The notes beneath the pieces are model-generated. The model was not told the DNA's origin. It ran no database searches and was given only the letters and a program-made list of their open reading frames with translations. Below are positions 9,746 to 19,390 of a DNA stretch of 64,000 bases, piece by piece. The stretch spans positions 310,001 through 374,000 of the forward strand of contig NZ_JAIFZS010000001.1 in NCBI RefSeq assembly GCF_019710635.1, given 5' to 3'. The translations under genes were made by a program, and so were the position numbers. This DNA is from Mycolicibacterium xanthum (GTDB taxonomy: Bacteria > Actinomycetota > Actinomycetes > Mycobacteriales > Mycobacteriaceae). The number at the start of each line of letters is the position of its first letter. Position 1 is the stretch's first letter.

Positions 9746-10953
9746 TGACCGACGCCGTGACCGAACCCGCCCGCCCGCTCGCCGGAGTGCGCATCGTCGA
9801 GATCTCCAGCTTCGTCGCGGTGCCGCTGGCGGGCATGACGCTGGCCCAGCTGGGCGCCGAGGTGGTGCGGGTGGATCCGATCGGCGGCGCCGCCGACTAC
9901 CGTCGCTGGCCGTTGACCGAATCGGGCGAGAGCATCTACTGGGCCGGGCTGAACAAGGGCAAGCGGTCGCTGGCCGTCGACATGCGCTCCGAGGAGGGTC
10001 AGCAGCTGATCTGCCGGTTGATCGCCGACAGCGGGGTGTTCATCACCAATGTCGCCGGTAGGCAATGGCATTCCTACGATGCGCTGAGCGCGCTGCGCCC
10101 GGATGTGATCCACGTCGAGGTGTCCGGGCGGGCCGACGGTGGCACCGGAGTCGACTACACCGTCAACGCCGCGATCGGGTTCCCGCTGGTCACGGGCCCG
10201 GCCGGGTTGGCCGCCCCGGTCAACCACGTGCTGCCGGCCTGGGACGTCACCTGCGGGATCTACACGGCGCTGTCGGTGGTCACCGCGCTGCGGCACCGCG
10301 ACGCGACCGGGCACGGCCAGCGGATCAGCATCCCGCTGGAGAACGTCGCGCTCGCTACGGCGGGTAACCTGAGCCTGCTCACCGAGGCGATGGTCAACGG
10401 CACCTCCCGGCAACGCATCGGCAACGCCGTCTACGGCACCTACGGCCAGAACTTCACCAGCAGTGACGGTGTCGCGTTCATGGTCGTGGCGCTGACCGGC
10501 CGGCACTTCCGTGATCTGACGTCGCTGACCGGAACCGCCGAAGCCGTTGCCGCCCTGGCGGAATCGCTGGGCGCCGACTTCTCCGACGAAGGCGAGCGAT
10601 ACCGTCACCGCGACGCGCTCAGCGGTCTGTTCGCCGAATGGTTCGGCGCCCACACCGGCGCCGAGGTCAGCGCATCGCTGGCCCGGACATCGGTGCTGTG
10701 GGAGCGCTACCAGTCGTTCGGCGAGACGGCCGTCGATCCCCGGGTGACTGCCAACCCGCTGTTCACCGAGCTGGACCAGCCACGGATCGGGCGTCACCTG
10801 GCCGCGGGCCTGCCGGTGGCGATCGACGGCGAATACCCGGCGGCCGTTCCGGCTCCGGCCCTCGGGGACGACACCGCCGCGGTGCTGGGCGAGTGGTTGT
10901 CGATGAGCCCCGCGCAGATCGATGCACTGCTGACCTCGGGCACCGTGTCGTGA
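9745..10953 (+). CDS. CaiB/BaiF family III CoA transferase
   Basis: A 402-residue family III CoA transferase: N-terminal LAGVRIVEISSFVAVPLAG, LGAEVVRVDP, WAGLNKGKRSLAVD and the segment PVNHVLPAWDVTCGIYTALS. These enzymes move CoA between acids through an aspartyl anhydride. The PVNHVLPAWD region recalls intramolecular mesaconyl-CoA transferases (2-methylfumaryl-CoA isomerase), but I cannot confirm that. Start GTG 9745 lies six bases after a -10 hexamer. The stop overlaps the thioesterase start (GTGA), so the pair is translationally coupled. Confidence 0.88.
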   Translation: MTDAVTEPARPLAGVRIVEISSFVAVPLAGMTLAQLGAEVVRVDPIGGAADYRRWPLTESGESIYWAGLNKGKRSLAVDMRSEEGQQLICRLIADSGVFITNVAGRQWHSYDALSALRPDVIHVEVSGRADGGTGVDYTVNAAIGFPLVTGPAGLAAPVNHVLPAWDVTCGIYTALSVVTALRHRDATGHGQRISIPLENVALATAGNLSLLTEAMVNGTSRQRIGNAVYGTYGQNFTSSDGVAFMVVALTGRHFRDLTSLTGTAEAVAALAESLGADFSDEGERYRHRDALSGLFAEWFGAHTGAEVSASLARTSVLWERYQSFGETAVDPRVTANPLFTELDQPRIGRHLAAGLPVAIDGEYPAAVPAPALGDDTAAVLGEWLSMSPAQIDALLTSGTVS

Positions 10954-11747
10954 GCACCCTGCTCGGGTTGCTCGACGTGTCCGAGATCGGCGAGGACACC
11001 TGGCGGGGACGGGGCAGCGGGCCGGACGGAAAGCGTACCTACGGAGGCCAACTCGCGGCCCAGAGCCTGGCCGCGGCGTGCCGCACGGTGGACCCGGGCA
11101 AGGCTCCGACCGCCATGCACCTGCAGTTCCTGCGCGGCGGCGACGCCGGCGACCCGGTCGACTACCGGGTCGAGCGGGTGTACGACGGCCGGACCGTGGC
11201 GTCCCGACGGGTCGAGGCGCACCAGGGCGGGCGGCTGCTGACCACATCCACGATCTCGTTCGCCGCTGCGCTGCCCGGCCCTGAACACGGCCACCTGGCG
11301 CCGCCGGAAGACCCCGATTCGCTGCCGGCCACCGGGCCCGCGGGGCCCGCACCGTCGCTGCCACTCGACGAACTGGACATCAGGTTCGTCGATGTGGGAT
11401 CCGGCGAGGACTTCGTCCGGCGGCAGTGTTGGCGTGCAACGGTTCCGCTGCCGGCCGACCTGCTGGTGCACACGTTGATCGCCGTGTACGTCACCGACGT
11501 GTACCTGATGGACCCGGCGCTGCACGTGCACGGCCACTCGATGCGCTCACGCACTCACCGCAGCGCCACCACCGACTGGTCGGTCTGGTTTCACCGCCGG
11601 GTGCACGCCGACCGGTGGAACCTGCTGGAGTCCCGGTCGCCGGCCGCCGCGCGGGGCCGCGGTGTGGTGAGCGCCGTGCTGATCGGTGCCGACGGCGACA
11701 TCGCCGCCACCCTCGTGCAGGAGGGGCTCATCGCCGAGCGGGAGTGA
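10950..11747 (+). CDS. Acyl-CoA thioesterase, TesB-like double hot-dog
   Basis: 265 residues from GTG 10950, overlapping the CoA transferase stop by four bases. The N-terminal hot-dog contains KRTYGGQLAAQSLAAACRTV and AMHLQFLRGGDAGDPVDYRV. The second contains VTDVYLMDPALHVHGHSMRS and ATTDWSVWFHRRVHADRW. The pattern (YGGQ, HSLHxYFLRxG-like strand, LDHxxWFH-like strand) is that of acyl-CoA thioesterase II, which hydrolyses acyl-CoA to acid and CoA. With the coupled CoA transferase it would set the flow of CoA on and off an acid. Confidence 0.88.
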   Translation: MSTLLGLLDVSEIGEDTWRGRGSGPDGKRTYGGQLAAQSLAAACRTVDPGKAPTAMHLQFLRGGDAGDPVDYRVERVYDGRTVASRRVEAHQGGRLLTTSTISFAAALPGPEHGHLAPPEDPDSLPATGPAGPAPSLPLDELDIRFVDVGSGEDFVRRQCWRATVPLPADLLVHTLIAVYVTDVYLMDPALHVHGHSMRSRTHRSATTDWSVWFHRRVHADRWNLLESRSPAAARGRGVVSAVLIGADGDIAATLVQEGLIAERE

Positions 11748-11756
11748 ACCGCCCGC

Positions 11757-12593
11757 TCACATGCGGTAGTAGCGGCTACGGACGAAGCTGTAGGCGCCGA
11801 ATGCGGCGATCCCGAGCGCGGCGATGATGAGCAGGAACTTGCCGAACGGTGCCTGGCCCAGCGTCTTGACCGCTGCATCGATACCGGACGCCTTCGACGG
11901 GTCGGCCTGCAGGGTCGCGACGATGACGAGGATCCCGGCGCCACCGAGGACGAGGCCCTTGGCGGTGTAGCCGGCGACCCCGGTGGCTACCACGACGGGT
12001 CCGCCGGACACCGTCAACTCGTCGAGAAACTTCTGGGAGATGCCCTTGTAGACGTGGTAGCAGCCGACGGCCAGCACACCGAGGCCCACGGTGATCAGCA
12101 GCGCCTTGCCCCATGCCGAATGCATCAGCTCTGCGGACATCCCAGCCTTCTGCTGACTGCCGGACTGCCCACCGCCCATCGCGAACCTCGCTGCGGACAA
12201 CGCGATGCTGAAGTTCACCAGCGCCAGGGCGATCGACTTCGCCCGCTTCCATGCCGGGCGGTCGCCCTTGCCGCCCTTGCCGCCGCTGTGCTCGTCGGGT
12301 TTGGCCCCGAGCACCGCCTCGGCGATGCGCCACAGACCGAGTGCTGCCAGGCCGGCGGCCGCCGCCCACAACACGAGCATGCCGCCCGGCTGGGCGGCCA
12401 GGGTGGCCAGCGCGCCGGACTGGTCGGCGTTGCCGCCGCCCCCCAGCGCCAGTCGCACCACGATGTAGGCGATCAGCAGGTGCAGGACGCCGCTGGCGGC
12501 GAAGCCGACCCGCGCGGTGTATTCGAACGCGCCGCTGTCCGTCGCGCGATCGGCGACGCCGCGCAGCGACGCGGAGCTGGTTCTGGTGGCCAT
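11757..12593 (-). CDS. DUF1206 membrane protein
   Basis: 278 residues, ATG 12593 after GGGAGGA. Three similar blocks each contain two hydrophobic helices and Gly-rich stretches: about residues 24-95 (ARVGFAASGVLHLLIAYIVV), 110-180 and 195-275 (GVAGYTAKGLVLGGAGILVI). This triple two-helix repeat is the layout of the DUF1206 family. Function unknown. It ends nine bases from the convergent thioesterase gene. Confidence 0.85.
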   Translation of the reverse strand: MATRTSSASLRGVADRATDSGAFEYTARVGFAASGVLHLLIAYIVVRLALGGGGNADQSGALATLAAQPGGMLVLWAAAAGLAALGLWRIAEAVLGAKPDEHSGGKGGKGDRPAWKRAKSIALALVNFSIALSAARFAMGGGQSGSQQKAGMSAELMHSAWGKALLITVGLGVLAVGCYHVYKGISQKFLDELTVSGGPVVVATGVAGYTAKGLVLGGAGILVIVATLQADPSKASGIDAAVKTLGQAPFGKFLLIIAALGIAAFGAYSFVRSRYYRM

Positions 12594-12755
12594 GACGTCC
12601 TCCCGGTCGACCGATGGCCGCCCTATACCCGCATTTCGACGACGCCGAAACCACCGGCGCCGATCCGACGCCCGCCCTGGGGATGAATCCGCAGTTGGGG
12701 ATGAAGGGGCCGGGAGGCGGGCTTGCTGTCGTGGCGAAGCCGCAAGGTCGACACC

Positions 12756-13124
12756 ATGACGAGAACAGACGACCGCGCACGGGTCGGCGCGTTGGGTGAA
12801 CAGCTGGCCGCCGACTTTCTGATCGAGTCGGGCCTGCGCGTGCTGGCCCGCAACTGGCGGTGCCGCCACGGCGAGCTGGATCTGATCGCCGCCGACGACA
12901 CCACGCGCACGGTGGTGTTCGTGGAGGTGAAGACCCGCACCGGCGACGGGTACGGCGGGCCCGCCCAGGCGGTCACACCGGTGAAGGTGCGCCGACTGCG
13001 GCGGCTGGCCGGGCTGTGGCTGGCCCAGCACGGCGGGGGCTGGGCCGGCGTACGCATCGACGTGATCGCGATCAGGCTCGGGCGGCGCGAACCGGAGATC
13101 ACCCACATCCAGGGGGTGGGGTGA
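12756..13124 (+). CDS. YraN/UPF0102 family endonuclease-like protein
   Basis: 122 residues. It carries the restriction-endonuclease-fold signature of the UPF0102 family: GALGEQLAADFL, NWRCRHGELDLIA (Glu and Asp), then VFVEVKTRTG (ExK), and AVTPVKVRRLRRLA. Start ATG 12756 is chosen because the fold begins right after it. It overlaps the next gene by one base (TGATG). It heads the conserved yraN-comM-dprA block, which handles DNA recombination and processing. Confidence 0.9.
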   Translation: MTRTDDRARVGALGEQLAADFLIESGLRVLARNWRCRHGELDLIAADDTTRTVVFVEVKTRTGDGYGGPAQAVTPVKVRRLRRLAGLWLAQHGGGWAGVRIDVIAIRLGRREPEITHIQGVG

Positions 13125-14632
13125 TGGCGCTGGGCCGGGCCTATTCGGTGGCCGTGCACGGCGTGGACGGGGAGATCGTCGAGATCGAGGCCCACATCAC
13201 CGGGGGCCTGCCCGGGGTGCACCTGGTCGGGCTGGGCGATGCCGCGTTGCGGGAGTCGCGGGACCGGGTGCGCGCGGCGATCACCAACTGCGACTTCGAC
13301 TGGCCGCAGACCCGGCTGACGCTGGCCCTCTCGCCGGCGACGCTGCCGAAGATGGGTTCGGTGTACGACCTGGCACTGGCCACCGTGGTGCTCTCGGCGC
13401 AGGGCGGGGTGTCGTGGCCGCGGCTGGAGAAGACCGTGCTGCTGGGGGAGCTGGCCCTCGACGGCCGGATCCGGCCCGTCAAGGGGGTGCTGCCCGCTGT
13501 GCTGTGCGCGCAGAAGCAGGGTTGGCCGGCGGTGGTGGTGCCGATCGACAACCTGGCTGAGGCCAGCCTGGTCAGCGGAATCGAGGTGTGGGGAGCCCGC
13601 AGCCTCGGGCAGCTACGGGCGTGGCTGGCCGGCAAGGGCGATCTGGACGGCCGCCTCGACAATCCGCCTGCGAGCCCGGGCACCGCCATGGACCTCGCCG
13701 ATGTGGTGGGGCAGTCCGCAGCCCGGTACGCGGTCGAGGTCGCCGCCGCCGGCGCCCACAACCTGATGATGACCGGACCGCCCGGGGTGGGCAAGACCAT
13801 GCTGGCGCAACGTCTTCCGGGCCTGCTGCCGGCGCTGTCGTCCGAAGAGGCGTTGGAGGTCACCGCGATCCACTCGGTGGCGGGGCTGTTGACCGGGGAG
13901 TCCCCGTTGATCACCCGCCCACCGTTCGTCGCGCCGCACCACACGTCGAGTGTTGCGGCCTTGGTCGGCGGGGGATCGGGGATGGCCCGGCCGGGAGCGG
14001 TCAGCCGTGCGCACCGCGGCGTTCTGTTCCTCGACGAGTTCGCCGAGATCAACACCAACGCGCTGGAGGCTCTGCGAACGCCGTTGGAAGACGGCGAGAT
14101 CCGACTCGCACGCCGACAGGGGGTGGCGCGGTATCCGTCGCGATTCCAGTTGGTGCTCGCGGCCAATCTCTGTCCGTGCGCACCTCCGGACCCCCGGGAC
14201 TGCGTGTGCGGCGCCGCCGAGCGGCGACGCTACCGAAGCAAGCTGTCCGGGCCGCTGCTGGACCGTGTCGATCTGCGCGTCGAGATGCACGCGTCGCGGG
14301 CAGGAACCTTCAGCGCGGGCGACGGTGAACCGACCGCCGTTGTCCGAGAACGGGTCTTGGCTGCCCGCAGGGCGGCCGAGGAGCGCTGGCGACCGCACGG
14401 CATCGCGACCAACGCCGAAGTGAGTGGGGCACTGCTGCGCCGCAGGTTCGCCCTCGATGCGGCTGCGACGGCCCCGCTGCGGACCGCGGTCGACCGCGGA
14501 GCCCTGAGCATCCGCGGCATGGACCGCACGGTGCGCGTTGCGTGGACCCTGGGCGACCTGGCCGGCCGCTCGTCGCCGAACAAGGAGGACGTCATGCGCG
14601 CGCTGGCATTCCGGCAGGCGGGGATGCACTGA
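13124..14632 (+). CDS. YifB/ComM-like Mg-chelatase-type AAA+ ATPase
   Basis: A 502-residue protein with an N-terminal Lon-protease-like fold (residues 5-165, GLPGVHLVGLGDAALRESRDR) and a central AAA+ module. Walker A is GPPGVGKT near residue 222, Walker B VLFLDEF near 303, with a Cys cluster CPCAPPDPRDCVC near 350 and a C-terminal Mg-chelatase domain. ComM homologues are hexameric helicases that extend branch migration during recombination of incoming DNA. Starts at ATG 13124 within the preceding stop and runs into dprA in the same way. Confidence 0.9.
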   Translation: MALGRAYSVAVHGVDGEIVEIEAHITGGLPGVHLVGLGDAALRESRDRVRAAITNCDFDWPQTRLTLALSPATLPKMGSVYDLALATVVLSAQGGVSWPRLEKTVLLGELALDGRIRPVKGVLPAVLCAQKQGWPAVVVPIDNLAEASLVSGIEVWGARSLGQLRAWLAGKGDLDGRLDNPPASPGTAMDLADVVGQSAARYAVEVAAAGAHNLMMTGPPGVGKTMLAQRLPGLLPALSSEEALEVTAIHSVAGLLTGESPLITRPPFVAPHHTSSVAALVGGGSGMARPGAVSRAHRGVLFLDEFAEINTNALEALRTPLEDGEIRLARRQGVARYPSRFQLVLAANLCPCAPPDPRDCVCGAAERRRYRSKLSGPLLDRVDLRVEMHASRAGTFSAGDGEPTAVVRERVLAARRAAEERWRPHGIATNAEVSGALLRRRFALDAAATAPLRTAVDRGALSIRGMDRTVRVAWTLGDLAGRSSPNKEDVMRALAFRQAGMH

Positions 14633-15759
14633 TGGACAGCGCAACCCGCCGGGCCTACGCGTATCTGTCCCGGGTCGCCGAACCGCCGAACCCACGGCTG
14701 GCGAGTCTGGTCGCCGAGTTCGGGCCGGCGGACGCCGCCGACCGCATCCGCCGGCGGGCGGTCACCGACACACACCTGACCCGGGCGACCGAGGCCCGTT
14801 GCCAGATCGACTGTGCTGAAGACGATCTCGCCACGCTCGACCGGATGGGGGGTCGTCTGGTCAGCGCCGAGGACGACGAGTGGCCGGCCCTGGCGTTCGC
14901 CGCGTTCCCCCGGATCGACTCGAACAAGCCGCAGGCCCATCCGCCGTTGGTGCTGTGGGTCGCCGGTCCGGCCCGCATTGACGACATCGCGGATCGAGCC
15001 GCCGCCATCGTGGGCACCCGGGCGGCCACCTCCTACGGCGAACATGTCGCCGCCGAGCTGGCGGCCGGGCTGGCCGAGCGCGACGTGGCGGTCGTGTCCG
15101 GCGGCGCCTACGGCATCGACGGCGTGGCGCACCGCGCGTGCCTGGCGGCCGACGGGCGGACCGTTGCCGTGCTGGCCTGCGGGATCGACGTCCCGTATCC
15201 GTCCGGGCACTCGGCGCTGTTGCACCGGATCTCCAGAACCGGGTTGATCGTCAGCGAGCATCCGCCGGGGGTTCGGCCCACCCGGAGACAGTTCCTGGCC
15301 CGCAACCGGCTGGTCGCGGCACTCGGCGGAGCCACCGTCGTCGTCGAGGCCGGGATCCGCAGCGGTGCGGCCAGCACCGCGGCCTGGGCGCAAGCACTCG
15401 GCCGGCCGGTGGGTGCGGTGCCGGGTCCGGTGACATCGGCCGCCTCTGCGGGATGTCACGCGTTGATCGCGTCCCGAGCGGCGGTTCTGGTGACGCGGGC
15501 GGGCGAGGTCGTCGAGTTGGTCGGCCGCATCGGCGAACTGGCCCCCGAGCAGGCTCGCCCGGTCAACGAACTCGACGACCTGTCCGAGGACGAGCTCACC
15601 GTCTACGAAGCGTTGCCGCGGCGCGGCAGTCGCACCGTCGACGAGATCTCGGTCACCGCCGGGATGCCGGCCACCGCGGTACTCGGCCCGCTGACGATGC
15701 TGGACGTGCGCGGGTTGGTCACTCAGGTGGACGGCTGCTGGAAGTTGGCCAAACGATAG
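14632..15759 (+). CDS. dprA: DNA-processing protein DprA
   Basis: A 375-residue DprA with the extended Rossmann core: AAIVGTRAATSYGE near residue 122, VVSGGAYGIDGVAHRACL near 150, PYPSGHSALL, GLIVSEHPPG, then RNRLVAAL and SGAASTAAWAQALGRPV. A short C-terminal winged-helix-like part (VYEALPRRGSRTVDEIS) follows. DprA loads RecA onto incoming single-stranded DNA. Start ATG 14632 overlaps the previous stop (TGATG), showing coupling with the ComM-like gene. Confidence 0.93.
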   Translation: MDSATRRAYAYLSRVAEPPNPRLASLVAEFGPADAADRIRRRAVTDTHLTRATEARCQIDCAEDDLATLDRMGGRLVSAEDDEWPALAFAAFPRIDSNKPQAHPPLVLWVAGPARIDDIADRAAAIVGTRAATSYGEHVAAELAAGLAERDVAVVSGGAYGIDGVAHRACLAADGRTVAVLACGIDVPYPSGHSALLHRISRTGLIVSEHPPGVRPTRRQFLARNRLVAALGGATVVVEAGIRSGAASTAAWAQALGRPVGAVPGPVTSAASAGCHALIASRAAVLVTRAGEVVELVGRIGELAPEQARPVNELDDLSEDELTVYEALPRRGSRTVDEISVTAGMPATAVLGPLTMLDVRGLVTQVDGCWKLAKR

Positions 15760-15784
15760 CGGCCTGCGGTCACACCGGCGCTCG

Positions 15785-15829
15785 TATAGTCGGATCGACG
15801 GCCGGACGATGTGGAGGATTGACCAAGTG
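15785..15829 (+). promoter_or_regulatory. Candidate -10 and ribosome site of the siderophore-interacting protein gene
   Basis: TATAGT at 15785-15790 matches TANNNT. GTGGAGGA at 15811-15818 lies eight bases before GTG 15827, which decides that start over the in-frame ATG at 15809 that would overlap the ribosome site. No convincing -35 was seen. Confidence 0.5.
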
Positions 15830-16684
15830 GCAGGACGTCCCGTACACACCTTCGAGGTGGTGCGCACCGAACAGTTGACCCCGCACATCGTTCGTGTCGT
15901 GCTCGGCGGCTCCGGGCAGGGGACGGGTTTCGACACGTTCACCCCCAACGACTACACCGACGCCTACGTCAAGCTCGTTTTCGTCGATGACGACGTCGAC
16001 GTGACCGCGCTAGAGCAGCCGCTGACGCTGGACAGCTTCAATGCGCTGTCCGAGCATCATCGCCCGGTCGTGCGCACCTACACCGTGCGCCGGGCCGATC
16101 CGGAGAACCGTGAGATCACCATCGACTTCGTCATGCACGGCGAGCACGGCGTCGCCGCACGCTGGGCGGGGTCGGCCCGACCGGGTCAGCGGCTCTTCGT
16201 CATGGGACCCAACGGTGCCTACGCGCCCGACCCGGCCGCCGACTGGCACCTGATGGCCGGTGACGAGTCCGCGCTGCCCGCGATCAGCGCCGCACTGGAA
16301 GCCCTGCCCGCGGATGCGGTCGGCAAGGTGTTCATCGAGGTGCCCGGACCTGAGGACGAGGTGGCGCTCACCGCGCCCGCCGGGGTTCAGGTGTTCTGGA
16401 TCTACCGGGGCGGCCGGGCCGACCTGGTGCCCGAAGGCGACGCCGGCGACCACGCCCCGTTGATCGAAGCGGTCCGGGAGACGGCCTGGCTGCCCGGTCA
16501 GGTCCAGGTGTTCATCCACGGCGAGGCCCAGGCCGTGATGCACAACCTGCGGCCCTACATCCGCAAGGAGCGCGGCGTCGACGCCAAGTGGGCGTCCTCG
16601 ATCTCCGGCTACTGGCGGCGCGGCCGCACCGAGGAGACCTTCCGGCAGTGGAAGCGCGAACTGGCGGAGGCCGAGGCGAAATAG
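15827..16684 (+). CDS. viuB: Siderophore-interacting FAD-binding protein (ViuB-like)
   Basis: 285 residues. The FAD-binding barrel includes RTYTVRRADPENREITIDFV near residue 78, followed by HGEHGVAARWAGSARPGQ and GPNGAYAPDP. The C-terminal half holds WLPGQVQVFIHGEAQAV and the terminal SISGYWRRGRTEE, both typical of siderophore-interacting proteins. These cytoplasmic ferric-siderophore reductases free iron using NAD(P)H and FAD. The gene follows dprA as in other mycobacteria. No IdeR-type iron box was recognised in the short upstream region. Confidence 0.9.
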   Translation: MAGRPVHTFEVVRTEQLTPHIVRVVLGGSGQGTGFDTFTPNDYTDAYVKLVFVDDDVDVTALEQPLTLDSFNALSEHHRPVVRTYTVRRADPENREITIDFVMHGEHGVAARWAGSARPGQRLFVMGPNGAYAPDPAADWHLMAGDESALPAISAALEALPADAVGKVFIEVPGPEDEVALTAPAGVQVFWIYRGGRADLVPEGDAGDHAPLIEAVRETAWLPGQVQVFIHGEAQAVMHNLRPYIRKERGVDAKWASSISGYWRRGRTEETFRQWKRELAEAEAK

Positions 16685-16720
16685 GCCTGCCGCCGGCCCC
16701 ACCGGTGGCACGCTGGGGCC

Positions 16721-17881
16721 ATGACCTTCGGTAACTACCAACTCGAGATCTACCTCCAGGGCCTGTCGGGCATCCTGCCGACGCTGCCGATGGATTACGC
16801 CGGGTGGGAGGCCAAGGCCGAGGTCGCCATGCCGCCGTCCATCTGGTCCTACGTCACCGGAGGCGCGGGCGACGAGAACACCCAGCGTGCCAACCGCACC
16901 GCCTTCGATCGGTGGGGCCTGATACCACGGATGCTGGTCGGGGCCAGCGACCGCGACCTCGGCATCGAGCTGTTCGGCATGACGCTGCCCTCGCCGCTGT
17001 TCATGGCCCCGGTCGGGGTGGCCGGGCTGTGCACGCAGAATGGGAATGGTGACCTGGCCGCCGCCCGCGCCGCCGCGCGCACCGGTGTCCCGATGGCGGT
17101 GTCCACCCTGACCGAGGATCCGCTGGAGGCCGTCGCCGCCGAATTCGGCAACACCCCCGGCTTTTTCCAGCTGTACACCCCGACGGACCGCGACCTGGCG
17201 GCCAGCTTGGTCGGTCGTGCCGAAGCCGCCGGGTACAGCGCGATCATCGTCACGCTCGACACCTGGATCCCGGGCTGGCGCCCGCGCGACCTGTCCATGT
17301 CGAACTTCCCGCAGCTGCGTGGCCGATGTCTGGCGAACTACACCAGCGACCCGGTCTTTCGGGCCGCGCTGGGCCAGCCGCCGGAGGAGAACATGCAGGC
17401 CGCCGTGCTGCACTGGGTGGGGCTGTTCGGTAATCCACTGACCTGGGACGACCTGCCGTGGCTGCGGTCGCTGACCGGCCTGCCGCTGGTGCTCAAGGGG
17501 ATCTGCCATCCCGACGATGTCCGGCGGGCGAAAGACGGTGGCGTGGACGGCATCTACTGCTCCACCCATGGCGGACGCCAGGCCAACGGCGGTCTGCCGG
17601 CGATCGACTGCCTGCCGGGGGTGGTCGAGGCCGCCGACGGTATGCCGGTGCTGTTCGACTCCGGCATCCGCAGCGGCACCGACATCGTCAAGGCGATCGC
17701 CCTCGGCGCGACGGCAGTCGGCATCGGCCGCCCGTACGCGTACGGGCTGTCGATCGGCGGCGAGGATGGCCTGGTGCACGTGCTGCGCTCGCTGCTGGCC
17801 GAGGCCGACCTGACCATGGCCGTCGACGGCTACCGAAGCCTGGCCGATCTCACCCCGGACACGCTGCGGCGCGTCACCTGA
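16721..17881 (+). CDS. FMN-dependent alpha-hydroxy-acid oxidase, lactate 2-monooxygenase-like
   Basis: 386 residues with clear similarity to mycobacterial lactate 2-monooxygenase: N-terminal [72 protein letters not shown] and C-terminal [17 protein letters not shown]. The family oxidises an alpha-hydroxy acid on FMN; monooxygenase members release decarboxylated acid. Catalytic His lies in CSTHGGRQ (about residue 283). The residue before it is Thr where Asn is the family norm. It lies between viuB and xerC without obvious functional ties. Confidence 0.9.
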   Translation: MTFGNYQLEIYLQGLSGILPTLPMDYAGWEAKAEVAMPPSIWSYVTGGAGDENTQRANRTAFDRWGLIPRMLVGASDRDLGIELFGMTLPSPLFMAPVGVAGLCTQNGNGDLAAARAAARTGVPMAVSTLTEDPLEAVAAEFGNTPGFFQLYTPTDRDLAASLVGRAEAAGYSAIIVTLDTWIPGWRPRDLSMSNFPQLRGRCLANYTSDPVFRAALGQPPEENMQAAVLHWVGLFGNPLTWDDLPWLRSLTGLPLVLKGICHPDDVRRAKDGGVDGIYCSTHGGRQANGGLPAIDCLPGVVEAADGMPVLFDSGIRSGTDIVKAIALGATAVGIGRPYAYGLSIGGEDGLVHVLRSLLAEADLTMAVDGYRSLADLTPDTLRRVT

Positions 17882-17913
17882 ACCGTGGCGGCGGGGTCTG
17901 CCACCGTAGGGGC

Positions 17914-18816
17914 GTGCAGGCGATCCTCGAGGAGTTCGACGAGTACCTGGCGCTGGAACGCGGCCGCTCGGAGCACACCCGGCGGGCCTACCTGGGGGAT
18001 CTGCGCTCGCTGCTGGAATTCCTCGACGAACGCAGCCCCGACGGCGGCCTGCGCTCGTTGAGCCTGCCGGCGCTGCGCTCCTGGCTGGCCGCCCAGGCCG
18101 CCACCGGAGCCGCCCGCTCGACGCTGGCCCGTCGCACGTCGGCGGTCAAGACCTTCACCGCGTGGGCACTGCGCCGTGGACTGCTCGCCGAGGACCCGGC
18201 GACCCGCCTCCAGGTGCCCAAGGCCCGGCGCTCGCTGCCCGCGGTGCTTCGCCGCGACCAGGCGGTCGACGCCATGGACGCCGCGAAGTCCGGTGCCCAA
18301 CAGGGAGACCCGCTGGCCCTGCGGGACCGCCTGATCGTCGAGATGCTCTACGCCACCGGGATCCGGGTCAGCGAGCTGTGCGGGCTGGACATCGACGACG
18401 TGGACACCTCCCGTCGGCTGCTGCGGGTGCTGGGCAAGGGCAACAAACAGCGCACGGTGCCCTACGGCGAACCCGCGCAGGCCGCGCTGACCGCATGGCT
18501 GGACACCGGCCGTCCGGCCCTGGCCACCTCCGGATCGGGTCCGGCGTTGCTGCTGGGCGCCCGCGGGGGAAGGCTGGACCCCCGGCAGGCGCGCACCGTC
18601 GTGCACCAGACGATGGCCGCCGTCGCGGGCGCCCCCGACATCGGACCGCACGGTCTGCGCCACAGCGCGGCCACCCACCTGCTGGAGGGCGGCGCGGACC
18701 TGCGGGTGGTGCAGGAACTGCTGGGCCACTCGACGCTGGCCACCACCCAGCTCTACACCCACGTCACCGTGGCTCGGCTGCGCGCCGTCCACGACCAGGC
18801 CCACCCGCGGGCCTGA
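17914..18816 (+). CDS. xerC: Tyrosine recombinase XerC
   Basis: 300 residues from GTG 17914. The N-terminal core-binding domain (residues 1-88) includes [19 protein letters not shown]. The catalytic domain has all signature residues: Arg151 in [10 protein letters not shown], His246 and Arg249 in HGLRH, His272 in [11 protein letters not shown] and nucleophile Tyr281 in LYTHVT. With XerD it resolves chromosome dimers at dif. The gene's last 53 bases overlap the end of the convergent M23 peptidase gene. Confidence 0.94.
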   Translation: MQAILEEFDEYLALERGRSEHTRRAYLGDLRSLLEFLDERSPDGGLRSLSLPALRSWLAAQAATGAARSTLARRTSAVKTFTAWALRRGLLAEDPATRLQVPKARRSLPAVLRRDQAVDAMDAAKSGAQQGDPLALRDRLIVEMLYATGIRVSELCGLDIDDVDTSRRLLRVLGKGNKQRTVPYGEPAQAALTAWLDTGRPALATSGSGPALLLGARGGRLDPRQARTVVHQTMAAVAGAPDIGPHGLRHSAATHLLEGGADLRVVQELLGHSTLATTQLYTHVTVARLRAVHDQAHPRA

Positions 18817-19390
18817 GGCCCGCCGGGCCTGCGCCCAAGGTGGTGCGACGCCGGCCACCCGGTCTGCACGGCCGGCGGGGGCGGGCCGGTTTGAGCCGGA
18901 TCGGCGTGGACGCCAGCAACCCCAGCGGATCGACGTAGTCGGCCCGCGCGGCCGGACCCCACATCGCGCCCCAGTGCAGGCAGGCCGCTGCGGGGCAGCC
19001 CGGATGCCCGGCCACCAGCACCCCGATCGGCATTCCCGCACCCACCGACTGCCCCCGTCGAACGCCGGGTCGCACCGGCTCGTAGCTGGTGCGCAGCCCG
19101 CCCGGGTGAGCGATGGACACCAGCGGCCGGCCGGCCAGCACGCCGGAGAACACCACGGTGCCGCCGCCCGCGGCATACACCGGTTGCCCCTCGACGCCGG
19201 CGAGGTCGACCCCGCGGTGGCCGCGCTGCCAGTCGGGCGACGGGGCGGAAAAGTCCCGGACCACCGTCGGCGACGGCCGCAGCGGCCAGCCGAGTCGCCC
19301 GGTGTCGGCCCGTGCCGGGGCCGCGAACGTCAACGCCGCCGTCGCAGTGAAGGCCAGCGCCGCCGTCGTGACGAGCGCCAATATCCGCAT
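18764..19390 (-). CDS. Secreted M23-family peptidase-like protein
   Basis: 208 residues with a clear signal peptide ([14 protein letters not shown] then [10 protein letters not shown], cleavage near 28). The LytM/M23 domain has HRGVDLAG (metal-binding His and Asp) near residue 58 and [10 protein letters not shown] near 143, where the first His of the usual HxH pair is Cys. A basic, Pro-rich tail encoded opposite xerC follows the domain and may be poorly constrained. Predicted cell-wall endopeptidase or an inactive regulator. The same gene sits between xerC and rpsB in other mycobacteria. Confidence 0.85.
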   Translation of the reverse strand: MRILALVTTAALAFTATAALTFAAPARADTGRLGWPLRPSPTVVRDFSAPSPDWQRGHRGVDLAGVEGQPVYAAGGGTVVFSGVLAGRPLVSIAHPGGLRTSYEPVRPGVRRGQSVGAGMPIGVLVAGHPGCPAAACLHWGAMWGPAARADYVDPLGLLASTPIRLKPARPRRPCRPGGRRRTTLGAGPAGLRPAGGPGRGRRAAEPR

